From Dolomedes plantarius (lineage: Eukaryota; Arthropoda; Arachnida; Araneae; Dolomedidae): a stretch of 64,000 nucleotides of DNA. The notes below the pieces were generated by a model. It was not told the origin of the DNA. It searched no databases and was given only the letters and a program-made list of their open reading frames with translations. The stretch spans positions 91,243,233 through 91,307,232 of the forward strand of contig OU015498.1 in assembly GCA_907164885.2 (NCBI GenBank), read 5' to 3'. Each line of letters opens with the position of its first letter. Position 1 is the first letter of the stretch. This document shows, one piece after another, positions 61,157 to 64,000 of this stretch. Both the position numbers and the translations under genes were made by a program.

Positions 61157-61558
61157 TTCAATTAAATTGTAAAAAGGATTTCTACCTTTTTTCCTTTCAT
61201 CCGGTAAACGGAAAACATGGATGATTTGTAACATCCAAGCAGTTGTTTCAAAAAGTGTTTTAAAAAAATCTATAAAATGCTATTTACGAAAGATCGTGAA
61301 AATAAATTGGAAAATAAAATCTTATTTTTTTAAAAGAAAAATAAAAGTAAAAATAAGATAGCGTAAATTTTGACGAGAGAATTATTCATAACACTCCGAG
61401 TTTACTCGCGTGTTAAGAATTAAAGTTGAAGTTGAAGTTTGCATTTAGGCGTTGAAATGAGAACAAAGCGAGAAGCAAACTTTGCTAGTATTTCGTCCTG
61501 AAGACACTAGCCCATCCAAACCTCGAATTTATTGGCTACTATATCGTGTGAGATAACC
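61157..61558. other. No feature recognised
   Basis: AT-rich spacer between a Helitron-like element and a hAT MITE. Confidence 0.4.
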
Positions 61559-61566
61559 ATTTAGGT

Positions 61567-61839
61567 CAGGGGTGGGCAAATAGGGGCCCGCTACAGATTA
61601 TTTTGTGGCCCGCCAAGACAGACAGAAAACTGCCGAAGTCAGCCAAAAACTACGAGGAAGCCAGAAAAAACTGCCAATATTTTATTTAATTTATATGTAT
61701 TGATTTTTATGATACAATTTGTACCTTTTTCTGAAATGCAAAGTTAACTAATAAATGAAATAATTTTATAAGGTGCGGCCCTCCGCTAACCTCCGCTTCC
61801 ACAAAGCAGCTCCTGAGCCAAAACAATTGCCAACTCCTG
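61567..61839. mobile_element. hAT MITE with perfect 8-bp duplication
   Basis: The left end CAGGGGTGGGCAAATAGGGG and the inverted right end (CAGGAGTTGGCAATTGTTTT) carry a perfect ATTTAGGT duplication at 61559-61566 and 61840-61847. At 273 bp, its left TIR is close to that of hAT element 1 at 44594, suggesting one transposase source. Confidence 0.93.
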
Positions 61840-61859
61840 ATTTAGGTGAACCAAGAATG

Positions 61860-61975
61860 CTCCTTGTGAGGGAACAGCAAAGGGAACGTCCATCCCTTAT
61901 TCCGGGATTCAAACCCACCAGAGCCCACTTTCTGGAAACTTCTGACTTATACGATGTGGGTGGCAGTAAGCCGTT
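61860..61975 (-). repeat. SINE-like sequence (B box only)
   Basis: GGGTTTGAATCCCGG on the minus strand (61905-61915 core) is a good B box. No convincing A box or target duplication was found. A plus-strand frame crossing the area (61773-62036) begins inside the hAT MITE and is therefore not a gene. Confidence 0.3.
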
Positions 61976-62678
61976 AATCGAAATGATAAATTGCAGCAAG
62001 AATTCGAGATCATTACCAAGGTGGCAATCCTCCTGACTCCTCCATCAACAGCAGCCAGTATGCAAACACACGGCAAAATGCTGAAAATTTCATCTCATCC
62101 GTTCCACACGCTGCAAGTAAATAACACTTAAACGCTGCCTACATAAATAACTCTCAGGTTTTATGGGGAGAACAGAGATTACACGTGCGTTTGTTTTTAT
62201 TATGCCTCACTTTAAGGATGACCATAAAAATGACAATATCTGCGGGTTTCGATTTCAAGACGCTGTGAGTCTTTGCGGAGTGTTCGGGTTCGGAAATTCT
62301 CACAGGAGTTGACAAAAAATGTTTGAGATAAAGAAAAACATGAGAAGACCTAAGTCAATTTAAAGGTAGAGTAAGGAACTATGAACATTTCTTGGGCGAT
62401 ATATACTATCATGAATTCAGGATATTTTACAAATTTCCTTACGCTTTTCAGCAGCTAACGTTAAATGAAATTTATTTTACAGTCATTTAAAAATTTAAAT
62501 GACTGTGTAATCAATGGTCGGTTGAGATGAATTACAAAAAGTTCATCTTATTAGATGAACTCTTAGTAATTCATTGCTGGTTATCTATTTAGTGAAGGTT
62601 TCGAGATGTAGATTCTGAAATTTTATCTGTTAAAATCCCTCTTAACTGAAGTCTTGTGGTTATTGCAAAACTTTAGAG
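61976..62678. other. No gene recognised
   Basis: Unique-looking sequence with short frames only. Confidence 0.45.
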
Positions 62679-62760
62679 CAGGGGTACTCGAACTGCGGCC
62701 CACCACCCTTTTATGCGCGGCACGAGATATTCGCACTTTATTACCAGGCTTTTGTAAACA
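62679..62760 (+). mobile_element. Truncated hAT 5' end
   Basis: CAGGGGTACTCGAACTGCGG, then CCCACC, is a typical hAT left terminus. No inverted partner or matching CTTTAGAG octamer was found downstream. Confidence 0.45.
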
Positions 62761-62917
62761 TAATTTTGGAAGTTTGTAGATTGATCCCTAACCCAGAATT
62801 GTTTAAATGACTGTCTAAGTGTCGGTTGTCCAAATGACGCCCTACAGATCGAAAGAACGATAATTGACAGTTAGAATAACATAACAAATATACAAGGTGA
62901 AGAAAATTAGCATCGGG

Positions 62918-62920
<3 letters not shown>

Positions 62921-62965
<45 letters not shown>

Positions 62966-62982
62966 GCATGCGCACACACACA
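62921..62982. repeat. (TA)n(CA)n microsatellite
   Basis: About 40 bases of TA, CATGCATGCG, then CA, ending at a MITE. Confidence 0.95.
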
Positions 62983-63136
62983 CAGTGAATCTTCTCTATG
63001 GAAGCTGATCATGGTTCCGAAAAAAAGTGGCCATCGGAAAGGGGTTTCTTCCATAACATTGGCTCTATGGAATCTTTAAACGATTCTAAACAAAATAAGG
63101 TCGTTTAGAGGGGTGGCCGTCTAGAGAAGTTTCCCT
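62983..63136. mobile_element. GGCCGCCATAGAGAAG MITE, third copy
   Basis: The left end CAGTGAATCTTCTCTATGG and the inverted right end (CAGGGAAACTTCTCTAGACG) enclose 154 bp that includes GGTTCCGAAAAAAAGTGGCC and CTTCCATAACATTGGCTCTA, shared with the 28709-28869 copy. Confidence 0.8.
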
Positions 63137-64000
63137 GTGTATATATGGTTAACATACTAAGCCACTGGGCTTCAAAATATCTGTGGTTTTAAACCAGTCT
63201 GTCAGTTCAATATAGTTTTTCCTGCACGAGAACATGCGTTTTGTGTAGTGGCTATTTTACGGCCAGTAGCTCAGTATAAGAGCGAATCTAGATATGTCTC
63301 AAGCCATCTTTTCGCTGTCAACTGTTCAAAATAATAATGAAATACTTGCTACTGATGAAGGGCAAATAGCATATCAAACAAGTGGTAAAACACTCAATTA
63401 TACCTAATTAACATTTTTAGGGTCTAAGACGAACTGGCAGGGAGGTAAAGATTCCCTTCCAAAGCCTTTTATTAGGTCTGGCAGGATAATTTGTCATCGA
63501 AAATTGCTACATCTCCCAAAAAAATTTTGTCGCCGAAAGAAGAAAAAAATGTCGCCGAAAACTAACAGATCAGACGGAATGCACGACGAAGTAAAATGAA
63601 TAAATGTTACATGTCTGATTTCACTCGATTGCGGTAAGCAAAGGTCATCTCATTCACAGAATGAATTGCAAATGCCCTCAGCCATGCAAACGTCATTCAT
63701 CTGAAATATTTAAACTAATAAAAGCCATAAAAAGGGGTGGGAAACAGGAAGAATGGCGCAAGTAAAACAACTGTTTCTGCATGCATGACAACTATTTTTT
63801 AGTGAAGACATTCGATATCTGTATGAGAGCCGAATTTTTAAGCAATTCGAATAGGATAAATGCATATTTTTATTAGAATTAAAATTAATTTTTCTCAAAA
63901 GAGAAAGAAAGAACAAGATTTTTTTCTAAAACTCCTGTAATCATTAAAATCAATTAAAAATGCTTATTTTCAATATTTAAATGTATTTACTTGATTTACG
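63137..64000. other. No gene recognised
   Basis: AT-rich sequence to the window end. TCGCCGAAA-type short repeats lie near 63530-63560. No coding or RNA feature is supported. Confidence 0.45.

Noticed and set aside
61773..62036. 87-codon plus-strand frame
   Set aside because: It begins inside a hAT MITE and runs through a SINE-like sequence, so it is a chance frame.

Overview
This is an AT-rich, repeat-laden stretch of a eukaryotic, almost certainly arthropod, nuclear genome. The Tc1/mariner, hAT, pogo/Tigger, Helitron and tRNA-SINE families, the very long (TA)n and (CA)n tracts and the lack of any compact gene fit a chelicerate, most likely a spider. That assignment is an inference from transposon style, since no host marker gene is present. 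No complete host gene, rRNA or functional tRNA was found. The only convincing host-coding candidate is one GC-rich internal exon on the minus strand at 7238-7406, with good splice sites at both ends. The window is best read as intergenic or intronic DNA built by successive transposon insertions.

Layout. 0.5-3.1 kb: a TTAA-target element interrupted by a Tc1 element. 3.8-5.4 kb: a hAT remnant and a pogo-like deletion derivative. 7.2-7.4 kb: the candidate exon. 10.3-13.2 kb: a MITE and a long inverted repeat (arms about 500 bp) enclosing a tandem array of TATCGAT hairpins. 13.6-15.3 kb: a Helitron-like element and a 185-bp tandem array. 16.4-22.9 kb: pogo-like, mariner-like, hAT-like and TTAA elements, a SINE, and a MITE inside a TA tract. 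24.1-27.1 kb: a PIF/Harbinger-like MITE, then a hAT-like element that swallowed a mariner inside a TA tract. 28.0-29.2 kb: stacked short elements and a SINE with an 11-bp target duplication. 31.1-32.5 kb: a DD34E Tc1 element. 34.2-35.6 kb: a 46-bp tandem array, a pogo-like element and a SINE-like repeat. 36.8-39.9 kb: two head-to-head Helitron copies around a Tc1-like element whose catalytic spacing is DD36E. 42-43.5 kb: a dispersed repeat and a deleted mariner. 44.6-47.7 kb: three hAT elements in a row, with the same 8-bp target sequence at the first three borders. 48.3-52.8 kb: hAT and pogo fragments, a TTAA MITE and a 280-bp duplication. 53.0-55.2 kb: a two-stage satellite ending in eight 115-bp units. 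56.4-63.1 kb: piggyBac-like, hAT-like and Helitron-like elements.

Every transposase found is broken by frameshifts, stops or internal deletion, so no element here can encode its own mobility. The structural signals (perfect target duplications, intact terminal repeats, nesting) do allow an order of events to be read. The strongest patterns are the repeated use of one hAT target, the coincidence of (TA)n tracts with transposon ends, the head-to-head Helitron pair, and the switch of a degenerate satellite to a homogeneous 115-bp array.
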